Origin: Clostridiales bacterium
Lineage (GTDB): Bacteria > Bacillota > Clostridia > Oscillospirales > Oscillospiraceae
Reading direction: 5' to 3'
NCBI GenBank assembly: GCA_029265405.1
Contig: JAJUJI010000004.1
Span: 62,001-126,000, forward strand
Length of the DNA: 64,000 bases
This document shows positions 19,502 through 27,311 of the stretch, piece by piece (within the stretch, counting starts at the first letter, position 1; the number at the start of each line of letters is the position of its first letter). The notes under the pieces were generated by a model, which saw only the letters and a program-made list of their open reading frames with translations, ran no database searches and was not told the origin of the DNA. A program made the translations under genes and the position numbers.

Positions 19502-20686
19502 ATGAGGGAGCGCAGCCGTTTAATAATATTCATTGCGATAGCCTCGCTGCTGGCGGGGCTGATCGCATTTCCGGCTGCCGCGGATGCCGGCGCGGACAAC
19601 GTGGTCTACTTCACGGCGGTGAACAACAGGCTGCTTGAATTGAAGGCGGAAACCATGCCGGTAAAGATAAAGAGCCAGATATATGTGCCCTGCTCGGTGT
19701 TCAATGCCAGCGAGCTGGGAACCCGGGCGCAGTATTTTCCGGATTCCCAGCTTGCGATAGTAGCCAACGAAACGATCAGGCTGTATTTCAACCTGAGCAC
19801 CGGCGAAACCTACGACAACAACGGAAAATACTATAAATTTACCGCCGCCTATGTCAACAATACGGCCTATCTTCCGGTTTACTATGTCGTTAAAGAGGTT
19901 TTTACCGATATAGAATACACATACAACAGGTACGAGGAATTCCATCTCGTCAGGCTGACCAGAGGGGATGCCCTCAGCGTGGAGGATTTTATCGAAGCGG
20001 CCGTAATGCTGATAAAAACACAGCTGGCGCAATACAATAAGAGCGCGGCAACCCCGGAGCCGACCGCGCCGCCGGCGGAAACTGCGGCACCGACGGCGGA
20101 AAATACATATGCGCCCAGCCCCAGCAAGCCATCCGGCGGAGGCGCGGCCGCCGAGCAGGACAGAAGCGTCGTTTCGGTGTACCTTGCTTTTCTCGGCCTT
20201 GGGGAAAGAACCGGGGATGTGCTTGACCGCCTGGACAGGCACGGCTATAAGGCCTGCTTTTTTGCTTCGGCCGGGCAGTTAAAGGCATATCCGGATCTGG
20301 CAAGGCGCATATTAGGAACCGGACACACCCTGGGCATACTCCTGGGCGAGGACCCGGAACGGGATTATGCCGAGGCGTCGGAGGCTCTGCTTTCAGCGGC
20401 GAGAACGGCGGTTTTTCTGACCGCCGCCGACAGGGAGCTGTCAGATGGCGAGCTTGAAAAGCTAAAGGGGAAGGGCCTGATCGTATGGAGCGCCCAGCCG
20501 GCCGAAGGGTATTCCTCCTACATATACGCAAGGCTTGAAAAAGCAAAAAGGCGCTGCGACATAATACTGAACGGGGAGGAGCCGCCCGGCGGAGCCGCCG
20601 TCGAAAAGCTGCTTGACACTCTGGCGGAATACAACTACACCGTCGGAAGGATAAACGAACCGACCGAAACCAGGCTTGAACAATAG
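19502..20686 (+). CDS. Secreted protein: copper amine oxidase N-like domain plus degenerate NodB-like domain
   Basis: The 394-residue protein has a signal peptide (Arg-rich start, hydrophobic IIFIAIASLLAGLIAF, Ala-rich cleavage zone). Residues 35-165 fit a copper amine oxidase N-terminal-like domain (YVPCSVFNASELG, AYLPVYYVVKEVF). A Pro/Thr/Ala-rich linker at about 182-215 leads to a NodB-like fold: VYLAFLGLGERTGDVLDRLDRHGYKACFFASAGQ resembles the start of polysaccharide deacetylases. The catalytic Asp-Asp pair (normally TFDDGP) and the HxxxH metal motif are missing, so it is probably a non-catalytic wall-binding or regulatory relative. It starts two bases after the exporter gene and is likely co-transcribed with it. 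Confidence 0.6.
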   Translation: MRERSRLIIFIAIASLLAGLIAFPAAADAGADNVVYFTAVNNRLLELKAETMPVKIKSQIYVPCSVFNASELGTRAQYFPDSQLAIVANETIRLYFNLSTGETYDNNGKYYKFTAAYVNNTAYLPVYYVVKEVFTDIEYTYNRYEEFHLVRLTRGDALSVEDFIEAAVMLIKTQLAQYNKSAATPEPTAPPAETAAPTAENTYAPSPSKPSGGGAAAEQDRSVVSVYLAFLGLGERTGDVLDRLDRHGYKACFFASAGQLKAYPDLARRILGTGHTLGILLGEDPERDYAEASEALLSAARTAVFLTAADRELSDGELEKLKGKGLIVWSAQPAEGYSSYIYARLEKAKRRCDIILNGEEPPGGAAVEKLLDTLAEYNYTVGRINEPTETRLEQ

Positions 20687-20769
20687 GCCGGGTTGAAGCT
20701 ATCGGTCAAGCCGGAGCCGCGCAAGGCTTGGGCCGAGCGGAGCGGAGGGGTTATGAGAGGTAAAAGCAT

Positions 20770-21222
20770 TTGGAATTTTGCAGACTGAGGGAGAAAAGGC
20801 TGGATCTGGCGCTGAGCGTCGCGATAGCGCTGCTGCTGGCCTTCATATGGGGCAACTCCATGCTTTCCGTTGATAAATCGGACGCGCTGAGCCGCTGGGT
20901 GCTGGAGCATGTGTTCGGGGTCGGCAGCGGAGCGCCGGGTTTTGACGCCGGAAACCATCTGCTGAGAAAAGCGGCTCACGTTACGGAGTTTGCGCTGCTT
21001 GCGGCGGCTCTCGTTTTCAGAATGCGCGGGAAGCGGTTTTATTGGCTTTATGGGGCGCTTGGCGCCGCGGCGGCGGCGGCCGACGAAACGATACAGCTTT
21101 TTTCGCACCGGGGCTCGCAGCTAAGGGATGTGGGGATAGACTGCATCGGCGTTTTTCTGGGAGCGGCGGCGGCGTTTATGATAATCAAGAAAAAGAAAGG
21201 GAACGGCCGGAGCCGTTCCTGA
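20770..21222 (+). CDS. VanZ-like family membrane protein
   Basis: A 150-residue protein with about four membrane spans and the VanZ family marks: an HLLRKAAHVTEFALLA segment and DETIQLFSHRGSQLRDVGID ahead of the last helix. VanZ proteins are linked to low-level teicoplanin resistance, but most members have no tested role. The start is TTG at 20770 with AGAGGT seven bases upstream; the nearby ATG at 20754 is in another frame and stops soon. It is preceded by an 83-base gap from the secreted protein gene. Confidence 0.75.
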   Translation: MEFCRLREKRLDLALSVAIALLLAFIWGNSMLSVDKSDALSRWVLEHVFGVGSGAPGFDAGNHLLRKAAHVTEFALLAAALVFRMRGKRFYWLYGALGAAAAAADETIQLFSHRGSQLRDVGIDCIGVFLGAAAAFMIIKKKKGNGRSRS

Positions 21223-21271
21223 AGCTATATGCCGTTATTTTAGGACATTCGGCTGCCGAGGTGTCGAGACG

Positions 21272-22141
21272 ATGAGATATGAAGGAACCGTTTACAGGCC
21301 GCCCAGCGAGGCGGGCAGCCTTATAGTGCAGGCGACGATAGGCTGCGCGCATAACCGTTGCCGGTTCTGCACCATGTATAAGGACAAGCGATTCAGGATA
21401 CGCGATTTTGAGGAGGTAAAGCGTGATTTTCGGGAGGCTCGCTCCAGATATGGGCCGGCAATCGAGAAGGTGTTCCTTGCCGACGGAGACGCGCTGGCCC
21501 TGCCGCCGGAGAGGCTGGAGGAGCTGCTGGAATATGTCGCTGGGCTTTTTCCCGGTTTAAAGAGCATAAGCGCATACGGCTCGCCAATGGATATCCTGAG
21601 GCGTTCGGACGGCGAGCTGAGGATGCTGCGCGAGGCCGGGCTTGCCATGGTTTATATGGGAGCGGAGTCGGGAGACGACCGGGTTTTGCTGAAAATGGAC
21701 AAGGGCGCGACCGCCGGGGAAATCGCCGCCGCCGGACTTAAGCTGAAGGAAGCCGGCCTGAAGTCCTCCGTAACCCTGATATCGGGGCTTGGGGGCTCTG
21801 AAAGGCTGAGGGAGCACGCGCTTGGCTCGGCAAAGCTTATCAGCCGCATGAAGCCCGATTATCTGGGCTTTTTAACACTTCTGCTGGAGGACGGCGCGCC
21901 CGTGCTGGAGGATATGCGCCGTGGCGAATTTACGCTGCTCAGCCCGGAGGAAACCGTAGAGGAAATGTCTCTGTTTCTTGAAAATGTGGATTCCGAGGGT
22001 ACGGTTTTCAGGGCCAACCACGCCTCCAACTACCTGACGCTTAAGGGCACGCTCAACGCCGACATACCGGCGATGCTGCGGGAGCTTGAGGCGATCAGGG
22101 AAGCCAAGGCCTTCCGCCGGGAAGGATGGCGCAGGCTGTGA
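21272..22141 (+). CDS. Radical SAM protein with CX4CX2C cluster motif
   Basis: The 289-residue protein carries Cys25-x4-Cys30-x2-Cys33 (IGCAHNRCRFCTMYK) in place of the usual CX3CX2C, a spacing typical of one HemN/Elp3-like subgroup annotated simply as radical SAM. Further radical SAM features are the GDALAL stretch after strand 2, YMGAESGDDRVL and a Gly-rich GLGG. No extra Fe-S motif or B12 domain is seen. Its substrate is unknown. It follows the VanZ gene by 50 bases and converges on a LysR gene. Confidence 0.8.
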   Translation: MRYEGTVYRPPSEAGSLIVQATIGCAHNRCRFCTMYKDKRFRIRDFEEVKRDFREARSRYGPAIEKVFLADGDALALPPERLEELLEYVAGLFPGLKSISAYGSPMDILRRSDGELRMLREAGLAMVYMGAESGDDRVLLKMDKGATAGEIAAAGLKLKEAGLKSSVTLISGLGGSERLREHALGSAKLISRMKPDYLGFLTLLLEDGAPVLEDMRRGEFTLLSPEETVEEMSLFLENVDSEGTVFRANHASNYLTLKGTLNADIPAMLRELEAIREAKAFRREGWRRL

Positions 22142-22199
22142 GGAGAATAGGGGGGCGTTTTAAGCTCGGCCGGGGAGGCTCTCCTTACGGTCTGAACAT

Positions 22200-23081
22200 C
22201 TAAGGGTTTATAACGGCCTTGAACAGGGTGATACAGGGATTAATGTTGTACCGGTTCCAGGCCACCGCCAGCTTCAAAGGCTTAAGATCGCGAAGGTTCA
22301 GCATTGCCACGCGCGGATTGAAGCCTGCCAGATTATTGACGCTGCCCACCGCCACGCCACGCCCGGACTCAAGGTAAAGCATCTGAGAATTAACGTCCGG
22401 AGCGTCAAGCATTTTTGGCATGATGCCGGCTTTTTCAAATTCCCTCTTCAGCATGGCGTTTACGACGGGAGACTCGTTTGCCGAAATGTTGATGAAAACA
22501 TCGTTCTTGAAGTCAATGAGCGACAAGCCTTCCTTTCCGGCCAGCGGATGGTTTGCGCTAAGTATCAGTACTGAGTCTACATAGAAGGCTTCGATATAGT
22601 CGATCCACTCCTTGTTTTCAACATCGATCTTGAGTGAAAAGGAAAGGTCGATTTTCTGCTCGTAGAGCCATTGGAGCAGCTCCCTGTGGCTGCCCCTTCG
22701 CAGCAGAAGCTCCACTCCGGGGTGCTTTTCCTGGAAACGGTCGAACATTATGAGAGTCCTTTCGTCTATCCTGTCTGCCCCTATCAGCCCGACGCGCAGC
22801 GCGCCGGATTTTCCCTGATGTATGCTTTTGGCGTTTTCCAGAAGGACTTCAAACTGCTCCCGAAGGTTTTTTATCCCCTCGTACATGACGACTCCCGCTG
22901 GCGTAAGCTGCGTATCCTTGCGCTTGTTTGTGCGCATGAACAGCTCTATGCCCCACTCCTCCTCCAGCGCGGAGATGTTGTGGCTGAAAGCGGGTTGCGA
23001 TATAAAAAGCTCCGCCGCGCTCTCGGTAAAATTCAGGGATTGAGCCGCCTTCAGAAAGCAAAGTATCTGCATAGTGTTCAT
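22200..23081 (-). CDS. LysR-family transcriptional regulator
   Basis: The 293-residue protein has the N-terminal winged helix (FLKAAQSLNFTESAAELF then ISQPAFSHNISALEEEWGIELF) and a periplasmic-binding-protein-like effector domain from about 90 on. Genes on both sides are not divergent partners, so its target cannot be inferred from position. An inverted repeat at 23109-23129 just upstream may be an autoregulatory site. No ligand can be read from the sequence. Confidence 0.9.
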   Translation of the reverse strand: MNTMQILCFLKAAQSLNFTESAAELFISQPAFSHNISALEEEWGIELFMRTNKRKDTQLTPAGVVMYEGIKNLREQFEVLLENAKSIHQGKSGALRVGLIGADRIDERTLIMFDRFQEKHPGVELLLRRGSHRELLQWLYEQKIDLSFSLKIDVENKEWIDYIEAFYVDSVLILSANHPLAGKEGLSLIDFKNDVFINISANESPVVNAMLKREFEKAGIMPKMLDAPDVNSQMLYLESGRGVAVGSVNNLAGFNPRVAMLNLRDLKPLKLAVAWNRYNINPCITLFKAVINP

Positions 23082-23108
23082 CCTGCATCACTTCCCTTTC
23101 AAATTAGT

Positions 23109-23129
23109 AGCGCACGGATTCGGTGCGCT
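23109..23129 (-). promoter_or_regulatory. Inverted repeat upstream of the LysR gene
   Basis: AGCGCAC (23109-23115) and GTGCGCT (23123-23129) form a perfect 7-base inverted repeat 28 bases ahead of the LysR start. A weak -35/-10 pair (TTGGTC, 18 bases, TACTAT) would place it around the transcription start, a usual position for LysR autoregulation. Confidence 0.35.
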
Positions 23130-23183
23130 TATAGTAATTGCTCGGGAGCGTAAGGACCAAAACGCAAGTGAAAGGCGCTTATT

Positions 23184-23212
23184 AAAAAGCCGCGGAGCGC
23201 AGGCTCCGCGGC
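23184..23212 (-). terminator. Intrinsic terminator of hpf
   Basis: Read on the minus strand, a perfect 10-pair GC stem (23203-23212 with 23189-23198) with loop CTGC is followed by TTTTT. It starts 28 bases after the hpf stop codon. Confidence 0.9.
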
Positions 23213-23239
23213 AGCTATTTGCAGCTTGAAGGCTGAAGC

Positions 23240-23785
23240 TTATGCGTTGACCTCGGAGCTTTCAATCAGGCCGTAATCGCCGGCCCTGCGCTTGTAGACG
23301 ACCGCGAAATTGTCTCCGTCGTCCTGATTTTTGAATACGAAAAATTCGTGCCCCAGCAGGTTCATTTGCAGTATCGCTTCGTCAACCGACATGGGCTTGA
23401 TGGAAAAGCGCTTTGTGCGTACGACCTTGAATTCGCGCTCCTCCTCCTCGGCGGGCTTGATGGGGGGAGCGAACTCCTGTTCAAGAGCGCCTTCACGCAG
23501 GCGCTTTTCAAGGCGGGTCTTGTTCTTCCGGACCTGCCGCTCAATCGAGGCTACGGCCGCGTCGATGGTTACGTACATGTCGTTTGTGCTTTCGGTGACC
23601 CTGTAGTACATCCCGTTGTTTTTGACGGTTACTTCGGCTATGTTGCGGTTGCGCTCAATTGAAAAGGTGATATAGGCAGTTGATTCGCCCTTGAAAAGGC
23701 GGTCAAGCTTGCCTATCTTCTTTTCAGCGTAGGCCTTCAGGGTGTCGGATACCTGAAGCCTTCTTTCGGTAAAGACAAAATTCAT
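23240..23785 (-). CDS. hpf: Ribosome hibernation promoting factor, long form
   Basis: The 181-residue protein binds the 30S decoding region and, through its C-terminal domain, dimerises ribosomes to 100S particles. The N-terminal half has the HPF/YfiA fold start (FVFTERRLQVSDTLKAYAEKKIGKLDRLF), and the C-terminal half (from about 125) has KRFSIKPMSVDEAILQM and GHEFFVFKN, the long-form tail domain. The start is the ATG with GAAAGGAGAG upstream; the open frame extends 40 codons further but without family similarity. A promoter at 23852-23880 and a terminator after the gene make it a single-gene transcript. Confidence 0.94.
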   Translation of the reverse strand: MNFVFTERRLQVSDTLKAYAEKKIGKLDRLFKGESTAYITFSIERNRNIAEVTVKNNGMYYRVTESTNDMYVTIDAAVASIERQVRKNKTRLEKRLREGALEQEFAPPIKPAEEEEREFKVVRTKRFSIKPMSVDEAILQMNLLGHEFFVFKNQDDGDNFAVVYKRRAGDYGLIESSEVNA

Positions 23786-23851
23786 CTGTGTCTCTCCTTT
23801 CGGGGAATCTCTTGCCGGTTGCGTTATAATAATACCATATTCACAGCTGAA

Positions 23852-23880
23852 AAGATACAGCAAACTGTATAAATTGTCTA
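23852..23880 (-). promoter_or_regulatory. Probable hpf promoter
   Basis: On the minus strand TAGACA (23880-23875), a 17-base spacer and TATCTT (23857-23852) give a reasonable sigma-A promoter, with a leader of about 60 bases to the hpf start. Confidence 0.45.
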
Positions 23881-23950
23881 ACGCAATTGAAAACACAATC
23901 GACAAAAGATTGGATTAATCGCTATTTACAATAATAACCATTCGTGCTAG

Positions 23951-24060
23951 TATAATGCCACAGCTTATCCAATGGCGATGGCTTGATCTCGAGCCGAAAG
24001 TTCATATCTTTATCCCACAACCCTTTTTGGCGGGCCGACCGGCCCGCCGCTTTTTTATTG
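23951..24060 (+). ncRNA. Candidate small RNA of about 95 nt
   Basis: A perfect TATAAT at 23951-23956 (with TTTACA 20 bases upstream, a long spacer) is followed by about 70 bases with no convincing reading frame. Then comes a textbook terminator: GGCGGGCC (24029-24036), loop GACC, GGCCCGCC (24041-24048), then GC and six T. An inner hairpin GGCTTG-ATCT-CGAGCC is also visible near 23980. The segment lies between the divergent hpf promoter and the convergent yabR terminator. A second, longer hairpin (24044-24061 with 24073-24090) shares bases with the terminator and could exclude it. I do not recognise a known RNA family. Confidence 0.4.
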
Positions 24061-24115
24061 CGGCTGCAGGCGGCAATAAAAAAGCGGCGGATGCTTCAGC
24101 CAAGACGCCATCGGA

Positions 24116-24144
24116 AATAAATAAAGGGGCCGGAAGGCCCCTTT
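24116..24144 (-). terminator. Terminator overlapping the yabR stop codon
   Basis: On the minus strand a 9-pair stem (24136-24144 with 24123-24131) with loop TTCC is followed by a T-rich tail (TTTATTTATTT). The 5' arm includes the first two bases of the stop codon. Confidence 0.75.
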
Positions 24145-24592
24145 AATCGTAATTGTTCCTCCGGCCGCCCCGGCGGCTGCTTCTTCTGTCGGAGTAGATT
24201 TTGCTGCCGGATATCCTGCTGTCGGAATCCTGCATAAACTGCTTGAGCTTGTCCTCAAACGAAGGGTCGGCAGGCTGACGCTGATATTGTGGGGAGGCAT
24301 ACCGCTGCGCTGGCTGCTGTGGGCGCCTTTTCTGAGCGGCATCCGGAGCCGGAGGCTCGGTCGCCTTCTTAATCGAAAGGTTTATTCTTCCCGCTTCGTC
24401 GATGCCTATTACCTTTACCTTGACTTCCTGGCCCTCGCGCAGATGCTCCCCAACCTCGTTTACGTAGGTATGGGCTATCTCGGAGATATGTACCAGGCCG
24501 GACTTGCCGTTGGGCAGGGCGACGAAGGCGCCGAATTTCATTATGCCGGTTACTTTGCCATCGACAATGGCTCCCACGACCAGCTCCATCAA
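24143..24592 (-). CDS. yabR: S1-domain RNA-binding protein (YabR/CvfD-like)
   Basis: The 149-residue protein has one S1 domain at about 3-72 (VGAIVDGKVTGIMKFGAFVALPNGKSGLVHISEIA) and a basic, Arg/Gln/Pro-rich tail ending SSRRGGRRNNYD. In Bacillus the gene after divIC is yabR, and homologs such as CvfD act as ribosome- or RNA-associated post-transcriptional regulators. Position and domain agree. It follows divIC by 19 bases and has its own terminator. Confidence 0.85.
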   Translation of the reverse strand: MMELVVGAIVDGKVTGIMKFGAFVALPNGKSGLVHISEIAHTYVNEVGEHLREGQEVKVKVIGIDEAGRINLSIKKATEPPAPDAAQKRRPQQPAQRYASPQYQRQPADPSFEDKLKQFMQDSDSRISGSKIYSDRRSSRRGGRRNNYD

Positions 24593-24611
24593 AAAGTGTT
24601 TCCTCCCTTTG

Positions 24612-24890
24612 TCAGTTACTCATATCGTAAAAAATCATCTCACCGGGAAGTACAAGCCCTAGTTTTTCTCTTGCCACTTCCTCGATGGTTTTTGGATCGT
24701 CGCTGTGCGCTATCTCATACTTAAGGCTTTCATTTGTCGCCGTCAGCTCCTGCTTTTTCAGTTCGAGAGCTTTTCTTGCCGCTTCGGCATCTTCGAGACG
24801 GCCCTGCATTCCGATTAAGGATACCAGCGCGTATATAAGAAGCGCTGATATGACCAGTATGGTAAATATGCTTGCCCGTCTGCTTTTCAT
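24612..24890 (-). CDS. divIC: Septum formation initiator, DivIC/FtsB family
   Basis: A 92-residue bitopic protein: basic N-terminus, one membrane helix at about 8-26 (IFTILVISALLIYALVSLI), a coiled coil at about 28-62 and a conserved tail DDPKTIEEVAREKLGLVLPGE. This is the DivIC/FtsB pattern; the protein links FtsL and DivIB in the divisome. GGAGGT lies upstream of the ATG. Position between yabQ and yabR matches Bacillus. The reading frame of yabQ runs over its first 161 bases in another phase. Confidence 0.9.
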   Translation of the reverse strand: MKSRRASIFTILVISALLIYALVSLIGMQGRLEDAEAARKALELKKQELTATNESLKYEIAHSDDPKTIEEVAREKLGLVLPGEMIFYDMSN

Positions 24891-25380
24891 TTTTTACCTC
24901 CGGTGCTTTGCCGGCAAAGTATGCCTCGGCATGAATAGGCATAAAATCCTTAATGCGTATTTTATACCACTTCTGCAAATATGAAAAGATGTTTTTTAAA
25001 AAAACAACCGTTTTTTTTATGGCAAGCATAAGCAGGAGGGGAGGCGCCGCAGCCAGCATGAACGCGAGCGCCAAAAGCTCCGCCAGCAGCCGGGAAAGGC
25101 AGCGGCCGGCGCTTCTCAATAATACGAAGTAGAATAAAGCGCCCAGCCCCATAAACAGCGGCATGAAAAGGCGAAGCCTGCCTAGCCCGGCAACGCTGCC
25201 GAGCATAAACAGTGCGCAGGCGGCGGCAAAGCAAAAAATAAGATCAAATATGTATATAAAGGCTTCATGCTTTAGCCTGGACCTTAAGGCCGCCAAAACA
25301 TCGTAAAGCAGGCCGATAGCCGCGCCGCAGCCAAAGGAAGACAAGGCCTGCACCTCTTGGAGAAGGACGGAAATTTCCAT
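24730..25380 (-). CDS. yabQ: Spore cortex biosynthesis protein YabQ
   Basis: The 216-residue protein has four to five membrane spans in the first 135 residues (GAAIGLLYDVLAALRSRLKH, then a long hydrophobic FDLIFCFAAACALFML, LFMGLGALFYFVLL and LLALAFMLAAAPPLLLMLAI), the layout of YabQ, which is needed for spore cortex formation. It starts where yabP ends. The last 54 residues, polar and basic, are read in another phase over divIC, an overlap of 161 bases. Homopolymer runs at 24983-25017 make a frameshift possible; a stop in the +1 phase sits just before the divIC start. The N-terminal call is firm, the tail is not. Confidence 0.8.
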   Translation of the reverse strand: MEISVLLQEVQALSSFGCGAAIGLLYDVLAALRSRLKHEAFIYIFDLIFCFAAACALFMLGSVAGLGRLRLFMPLFMGLGALFYFVLLRSAGRCLSRLLAELLALAFMLAAAPPLLLMLAIKKTVVFLKNIFSYLQKWYKIRIKDFMPIHAEAYFAGKAPEVKNEKQTGKHIYHTGHISASYIRAGILNRNAGPSRRCRSGKKSSRTEKAGADGDK

Positions 25381-25673
25381 TAGCCGAAAACGCGCGACCA
25401 GAAGCCTCCGCGTTCTGGGGAAGAATCCTCGTATTCCAGGCTGTCAATTCTGCCTTCGACGGAAAGCTCGCCGCCCTCTATGCTGAGCTTTTCTATTTTG
25501 AGGCCGCTGCCCCTTATCATCAGCAGCCCCGACGAGGTATACAGCGTGATGGAGGCCTCGTCAAAGCTTTCGACATCCTCCACTCCGCTCAGCGTAAGCC
25601 TGCGTCTTTCAGCCAGGCTGAGATTATGGGGGCCGGCCTGCTTCCTGCTTTTTTCCTCATAAGCCATTGCCAT
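25380..25673 (-). CDS. yabP: Sporulation protein YabP
   Basis: A 97-residue soluble protein with the YabP pattern: NLSLAERRRLTLSGVEDVESFDE, then a beta-rich segment LYTSSGLLMIRGSGLKI and LSIEGGELSVEGRIDSLEY. YabP and YabQ are made in the mother cell and are needed for cortex and coat assembly in Bacillus. The ATG at 25673 is preferred because AAGGA lies nine bases upstream; an earlier in-frame ATG directly abuts it. It is the first gene of the minus-strand yabP-yabQ-divIC-yabR unit. A sigma-E promoter would be expected, but none is clear. Confidence 0.88.
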   Translation of the reverse strand: MAMAYEEKSRKQAGPHNLSLAERRRLTLSGVEDVESFDEASITLYTSSGLLMIRGSGLKIEKLSIEGGELSVEGRIDSLEYEDSSPERGGFWSRVFG

Positions 25674-25842
25674 TCTTCTCATTCCTTTCGGGAAATTGAA
25701 CGCATGTCCGGACAGGCTTACGTTCGCCGGACGTTAAAGAAATCCCATATGCAATCCTATGTGGGCTTTTAGGAGGCTATGACCAAATTTGGGGCTGATT
25801 GGAACGTATTAAAAAAAAGTAAATTTTAAGATGATTTTGAAG

Positions 25843-25879
25843 GTTAAGTCTTGACTTAACGAATAAGCCGCTGTATTAT
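25843..25879 (+). promoter_or_regulatory. Promoter of the M23 peptidase gene with overlapping inverted repeat
   Basis: TTGACT (25851-25856), a 17-base spacer and TATTAT (25874-25879) form a strong sigma-A promoter. A perfect 7-base inverted repeat GTTAAGT-CTTG-ACTTAAC (25843-25860) covers the -35 box, so a repressor site is plausible. The leader to the start codon is about 90 bases. Confidence 0.7.
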
Positions 25880-25976
25880 ATGTGCTGTTACCGAATTGTT
25901 ACCTGTTGTAGCAAGTTGCTTCCTAAAAGGCCCATGTGTAATAAATAATAACAATTTATAACGTTTTTGAGGTAAA

Positions 25977-27245
25977 ATGAGACGCTTAATTGCAAAATAT
26001 ACAGAGATAAAACGCTTTGCCGCAGGCATTATGCATCGCATTTCGGCTTTTAAGCCTTTGGATGGCTCTATTGCAAGGGCCAGAGCCGACAGGCTGATAT
26101 CGCTGCTTCTGGTATGCGCGGTTTGCGTAGCCATGGCGTCGAACCTGAACTTTGCGCTGGCGGTAAGCGTAGAAGGCGAATTTGTAGGCTATGTATCCAG
26201 CGTTGAAGAGCTGCAGTCCATACTGACGGACGTCAACAGGACGGCCTCCGGCGTTCTTGGATATCAATGCGACCTTAGCTCCGAGATCAGCTACAAGGTC
26301 GCGGTGGGAACGGCGCAGGAAAACATAGAAAAGACTATTGAGGACAAGCTTTACGGAAGCATAGAAGATATCGCCAACTTGGCCCTCGTGTGCGTCGGAG
26401 GCAAGGCTGTCTGCGCGTATGAAACAAAAGCGGAGGCTCTTGAAGCCATTGAGACACTTAAAGGCAAATATGTAAATGAGAACACGGTATCCGCCGAATT
26501 TGCCGAGACGGTTTCTGTAGTAGAGGGATACGGCAATAAGCAGTTGCTGGCCTGTCAGGACGAACTGGCGAAGGGCGGCCTTCTTAATGTCATCACAGTG
26601 GAAAAAAATACCACTAAGGAGCCGATAATGTATGAAACGGATTATGTGCTTGACGACAGCATGTATTCAGACGAGTATATAACGCTGACCGAAGGACAAT
26701 ACGGCGTTTTAAGCACGGATTATTATATTACACGTGTAAATGGCGAACTGACGGAATATAAAAAATCGGACAGCGTGGTCGAGGTCAAGCCGGTTAAGGC
26801 TGTCATCAAGACGGGGACGCAAATACGCATATCCACAGGTACCTATATTTGGCCCTGCAAGGGCTATATATCTAGCAAATTCGGTTCCCGCTCCGGTTCC
26901 GTAGGCTCGGATTACCATACGGGCGTCGATATAGTCGGGTCGAAAGGAGACCCGGTTTGGGCGGCCGACGGCGGAGTGGTCATATATTCCGGCTATTACG
27001 GAGGATATGGCAATCTGATCAAGATACGCCATGAAAACGGAGACGTTACCTATTATTCGCATAACTCGAAAAATTTGGTCAGCGTTGGAGACGTGGTTCA
27101 GCAGGGCCAGCAGATAGCGGAAATGGGAAGGACGGGCTCGGCTACGGCCAATCATGTGCATTTTGAAATAAGGCCCGCCGGGGGCAAGCCGGCGGATCCG
27201 GAAAAATATCTGCCGAAGGGCGTTTTGCCTGTCAAGCTCTGCTGA
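25977..27245 (+). CDS. Membrane-anchored M23 peptidase with G5 domain
   Basis: The 422-residue protein has one membrane segment at about 42-62 and an extracellular part: a coiled, Glu/Ala-rich region, a G5 domain at about 205-285 (GQYGVLSTDYYITRVNGELT and ending VKPVKAVIKTGT), and an M23 domain from about 295. The zinc ligands are His314 and Asp318 (HTGVDI) and the pair in HVHFEI. With all metal residues present it should cut peptide crossbridges of peptidoglycan, unlike the inactive SpoIIQ. The ATG has TGAGGT upstream. It diverges from the yabP block, and its vegetative promoter argues for a growth-phase role. Confidence 0.88.
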   Translation: MRRLIAKYTEIKRFAAGIMHRISAFKPLDGSIARARADRLISLLLVCAVCVAMASNLNFALAVSVEGEFVGYVSSVEELQSILTDVNRTASGVLGYQCDLSSEISYKVAVGTAQENIEKTIEDKLYGSIEDIANLALVCVGGKAVCAYETKAEALEAIETLKGKYVNENTVSAEFAETVSVVEGYGNKQLLACQDELAKGGLLNVITVEKNTTKEPIMYETDYVLDDSMYSDEYITLTEGQYGVLSTDYYITRVNGELTEYKKSDSVVEVKPVKAVIKTGTQIRISTGTYIWPCKGYISSKFGSRSGSVGSDYHTGVDIVGSKGDPVWAADGGVVIYSGYYGGYGNLIKIRHENGDVTYYSHNSKNLVSVGDVVQQGQQIAEMGRTGSATANHVHFEIRPAGGKPADPEKYLPKGVLPVKLC

Positions 27246-27261
27246 GGCTGTAATAATATAA

Positions 27262-27298
27262 AAAATAGACCCGCGGAAGCGTTTTCCGCGGGTCTTTC
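27262..27298. terminator. Bidirectional terminator between M23 peptidase and NiaX-like genes
   Basis: Twelve perfect pairs (27267-27278 with 27284-27295) are followed by a short T-run on the + strand and TATTTTTT on the minus strand. It serves both convergent genes and looks stronger on the minus strand. Confidence 0.85.
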
Positions 27299-27311
27299 CT
27301 GCGCGCACCGT

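Noticed and set aside
23906-24142. tRNA or 6S RNA in the hpf-yabR gap
   Set aside because: No cloverleaf or T-loop sequence is present, and the putative transcript is too short for 6S RNA.
23955-24146. 63-codon + strand frame between hpf and yabR
   Set aside because: It reads through a strong terminator and an 18-pair hairpin, lacks a ribosome site and has no recognisable sequence.
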